From contig JAJRYP010000064.1 of NCBI GenBank assembly GCA_024275695.1, positions 1-17,455 on the forward strand: a DNA stretch of 17,455 bases, written 5' to 3'. This stretch comes from Patescibacteria group bacterium (lineage in GTDB: Bacteria; Patescibacteriota; Gracilibacteria; UBA1369; PNNO01). Positions within the stretch are counted from its first letter, which is position 1; each line of letters begins with the position of its first letter. The translations under genes and the position numbers were made by a program. The notes below the pieces were generated by a model. The model had not been told where the DNA came from, made no database searches, and saw only the letters and a program-made list of their open reading frames with translations. Positions 15,287 through 17,455 of this stretch are shown here, one piece after another.

Positions 15287-16589
15287 TAATTTTCCAGTTA
15301 ATCTTCAAAAAATGAGTTGCGCAGCTCATACATGGATCATATGCGCGGATTAACTTTTCGATTTCAAAGCGTACCAGATCTTTATCGATATTTTTACCGT
15401 CTCGATCCAGATGTTCTTGAACAAGATGACGGATGTCGTTTTCAATATTGATTTGGTTTTGCGCTGTCGGAACAACTACTTCAGCATCCTTAATGATCCC
15501 GGCGGAATCGGTAGCCACATAATGATATAAAGTTCCGCGAGGTGCTTCAAGGACACCGACACCATCACCTTCTTTTGGAGTAAGTTGGTCGGGTTTTTCC
15601 GGCTCGATATTTAAAGTTTCGAGAATTTCAACAGCATGGTCAATTGAATGCAGAGTTTCTATGGCTTGCGCGAGATTGTTATGATAAACATCTATTGAAG
15701 GGAATCTCTCGATATATTTTTTCGCGTCTTTTTGAGTGTTTTGGTGAAGTGCTTCGCGGTTTACGTTCATTCTTGCAAGCGCTCCAACCATGTATTCTTC
15801 TCCCTGCAAAGTGTATGCTTTTGCCGTCGAGTAAGGAATTACAACCTCTTTTAATTGATCTCTAAAATGTCTTTCCGGAACACAAAAATTTCCTTCGCTA
15901 CATAATGCGGGTCCGTCCAAGAAACTGTAATCCTGCGTCTTTAAACCTACGAATTTGGTTTTACGTTTAAGGCTGAAGTCGCAATCATCAAAAATTTGAA
16001 GTAAGTAGAGAATTTTCTCGCGAATACCCGACAGTTCTTTGCGTGAAGCTTCAAGCTCCTGTGGGGTCGGATATTTTACAAATCCTCCCGGCATCGGAAA
16101 AGGCGCATGCACTGCGCGTCCTCCAATAATTGTAGATAAATTGTTTCCGGCTCGTTTCACATCAAACATGTCATGGAGAAGCTTATGTTCTTTTTTATCA
16201 TTTTCATCAAAATCAAGAATAGAATCTTTACCGATAACATCCGGTAATGTAAAAACATAAAGATGAAGCGCGTGATCACGTATCATCAGTCCGTATGTAA
16301 GGAGTTTTCGGAGTATAATCGTTTGTTTGGAAGGCTTGTAATCAAGCGCGTCTTCAACAGCTTCAATGGCTGCCAGCAGATGCGCAATACTGCATGTTCC
16401 GCAAATACGGGAAAGTAGCTGTGGAACTTGGGCAAAAGGTTTACCTAAAATCGCTTTTTCGAAAAATCTCTTGTTTTCCATAATCTTAAATTCCACATCT
16501 GTGATTTTGTTATCCTTAATGACAACATCCATATCCAGATGTCCTTCAATCTTGGATAATCCTTCAATCGATATATTAATCTGATGCAT
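15276..16589 (-). CDS. [NiFe] hydrogenase large subunit, group 3-like
   Basis: This 437-residue catalytic subunit binds the Ni-Fe centre through two CxxC pairs: RICGTCSIAH (Cys63, Cys66) and DPCMSCATH (Cys420, Cys423). After His426 there is an 11-residue tail (FLKINWKINES) of the kind removed by a maturation protease, and a protease-like gene lies nearby at 14408. The short length and the GGRAVH and EAPRGTLYHY motifs suit soluble group 3 (NAD(P)-linked or sulfhydrogenase-like) enzymes, reported in Peregrinibacteria. Subgroup needs a tree. The gene starts 14 bases inside the small-subunit gene and overlaps the GNAT gene at its end. Partner diaphorase subunits are not in the window. Probably H2 uptake or fermentative H2 release. 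Confidence 0.92.
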   Translation of the reverse strand: MHQINISIEGLSKIEGHLDMDVVIKDNKITDVEFKIMENKRFFEKAILGKPFAQVPQLLSRICGTCSIAHLLAAIEAVEDALDYKPSKQTIILRKLLTYGLMIRDHALHLYVFTLPDVIGKDSILDFDENDKKEHKLLHDMFDVKRAGNNLSTIIGGRAVHAPFPMPGGFVKYPTPQELEASRKELSGIREKILYLLQIFDDCDFSLKRKTKFVGLKTQDYSFLDGPALCSEGNFCVPERHFRDQLKEVVIPYSTAKAYTLQGEEYMVGALARMNVNREALHQNTQKDAKKYIERFPSIDVYHNNLAQAIETLHSIDHAVEILETLNIEPEKPDQLTPKEGDGVGVLEAPRGTLYHYVATDSAGIIKDAEVVVPTAQNQINIENDIRHLVQEHLDRDGKNIDKDLVRFEIEKLIRAYDPCMSCATHFLKINWKINES

Positions 16590-17106
16590 TTTTGTGGTTG
16601 ATTATTGAATCATCTTCCGAGATGACTTTGAACATTTTTAAATATTTATCAATGGTTTGAACGAATTGTGCTTCAATCATGGGACATCCCGCCACTTTAT
16701 CATCTATTTTTATAAGTTCATGCAGTGCGTAAACATGCTCGGTTTGATGGAATTGAAGCAAGTAAGGTGAAATTTCTTCTTTCATTTTTTCATCAAAATT
16801 GTTGCGATGGCCCGACGGCAGTCCCGTAACGGCACAAGATCCGATGGCAATCACATATTTGGAAACATTGCGTATTTTAAGCAGTTTTTTTTTGTCACGC
16901 TCAGAGGCGATTGCTCCTTCAACAAACGCCAGGTCAATATCGGAAAGTTCGTTTTTGCTTTTGAGGATATTTGCGTGTTTGAATTCCAGAATTTTAGACC
17001 ATGCAAAAAAATGGTCATTCAACATCTCGGTGAACATAATTGTTGAATCTTCACAGCACGTAAAGGAAAACCAGCCTATCTTCAGTTTTTTTTGTTGTTC
17101 GGACAT
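16576..17106 (-). CDS. [NiFe] hydrogenase small subunit, minimal (NuoB-like tandem Cys)
   Basis: This 176-residue electron-transfer subunit passes electrons between the Ni-Fe site and downstream partners. It has only four conserved-looking Cys: Cys17-Cys18 (FTCCEDST), Cys91 (GSCAVTG) and Cys141 (AGCPM), enough for one proximal [4Fe-4S] cluster. Standard small subunits start with CxxC; the tandem Cys resembles complex I NuoB. No Tat signal or membrane segment is seen, so the enzyme is cytoplasmic. The large-subunit gene follows with a 14-base overlap, which confirms the pair. Missing distal clusters mean that a separate partner, perhaps a ferredoxin or diaphorase elsewhere, must accept the electrons. 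Confidence 0.88.
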   Translation of the reverse strand: MSEQQKKLKIGWFSFTCCEDSTIMFTEMLNDHFFAWSKILEFKHANILKSKNELSDIDLAFVEGAIASERDKKKLLKIRNVSKYVIAIGSCAVTGLPSGHRNNFDEKMKEEISPYLLQFHQTEHVYALHELIKIDDKVAGCPMIEAQFVQTIDKYLKMFKVISEDDSIINHKNASD

Positions 17107-17157
17107 CGATAAACAAGATATATCAAAACGATACCCTTCGCAACATTTTATAAATAA

Positions 17158-17454
17158 TTATTTTGGAACAGTAAATCCGACAATTACAATATTGTCGCCA
17201 TTGTGAGAGTTTTTCATTAACTCGACTACATGCTCTTTAAGTTCTTCGACTATTTCTCCAAAAATTAAATCTTTTAAAATACGCTCATGAATAAATTTGG
17301 CTATTTCGCCATCCGTCATAACATCCGTGACCCCGTCCGAGCATATTAATAAAACATCTCCGGCATGAGCCTGAACAGCTTTATAAAAAGGTTTGATATT
17401 CATATGTCTTTCATTGGAATCGGATAAATCACCCGGATGTTTATTTTCGGTACT
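17158..17454 (-). CDS. PP2C-family serine/threonine phosphatase, C-terminal part, 5' end outside window
   Basis: The C-terminal ~98 residues of a metal-dependent protein phosphatase are seen; the frame stays open to the window's edge. Diagnostic motifs are GDVLLICSDGVTDVMTDGEI (the family's LLCSDGLTD with a metal-binding Asp) and NGDNIVIVGF (the terminal GxDNxT-type motif with a second metal-binding Asp). It removes phosphate from Ser/Thr and often opposes a Hanks-type kinase, which is not in the window. It lies 51 bases upstream of the hydrogenase small subunit on the same strand, so it might be in the same operon, but a link to hydrogenase is not shown. Confidence 0.88.
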   Translation of the reverse strand, partial: STENKHPGDLSDSNERHMNIKPFYKAVQAHAGDVLLICSDGVTDVMTDGEIAKFIHERILKDLIFGEIVEELKEHVVELMKNSHNGDNIVIVGFTVPK

Positions 17455-17455
17455 G

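Overview
The window looks like a chromosomal piece of a small-genome, AT-rich uncultivated bacterium of the Candidate Phyla Radiation. Peregrinibacteria are my first guess and other CPR lineages are possible. The reasons are an archaeal-like form III or II/III RuBisCO, an NAD(P)-type [NiFe] hydrogenase with a very short small subunit, a CPR-style conjugation-type ATPase, few Shine-Dalgarno sites, and tight or overlapping gene ends. TGA is used as a stop (end of the zinc/iron-chelating gene near 1258), which fits the ordinary bacterial code. No database search was run; all names come from motif recognition.

Region 1 (1-1756): the 3' end of a leucyl aminopeptidase (M17), a YkgJ-like zinc/iron-chelating protein split by a frameshift at an A9 tract, and on the minus strand an AbrB-type antitoxin with an overlapping RelE-type toxin. 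A 634-base gene-poor stretch follows.

Region 2 (about 2335-5185) is the most interesting part: a complete diversity-generating retroelement (DGR). It has a target gene whose last ~105 bases are a variable repeat (VR), a GC-rich hairpin with a T-tract, a structured spacer, a template repeat (TR), an Avd accessory gene on the opposite strand, and a DGR-class reverse transcriptase. TR and VR are co-linear over 105 bases. They differ at 19 sites, and 18 of those are adenines in the TR, the signature of adenine-specific mutagenic retrohoming. The target C-terminus resembles the DUF4256 family. The RT gene contains a (CA)15 tract that throws its two halves out of frame, and losing one CA unit would restore a ~335-residue RT. 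This suggests a phase-variable switch on a hypermutation system, or else a slipped allele or assembly error.

Region 3 (5182-11130, minus strand): ferredoxin, DoxX-like membrane protein, RuBisCO, DHH/DHHA1 phosphoesterase (NrnA-like), acetolactate synthase large subunit and a dCMP/cytidine deaminase-like enzyme. The set suits nucleotide salvage feeding carbon through RuBisCO to 3-phosphoglycerate and on to acetolactate, but that link is inferred. A Fur/PerR-type regulator diverges from the ferredoxin.

Region 4 (11638-17455): a small unknown protein, a type IV secretion/conjugation-type ATPase, a hydrogenase maturation protease-like gene, then on the minus strand a PP2C phosphatase (partial), hydrogenase small and large subunits, and a GNAT acetyltransferase. 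The hydrogenase large subunit keeps a C-terminal tail of the kind removed by such a protease.
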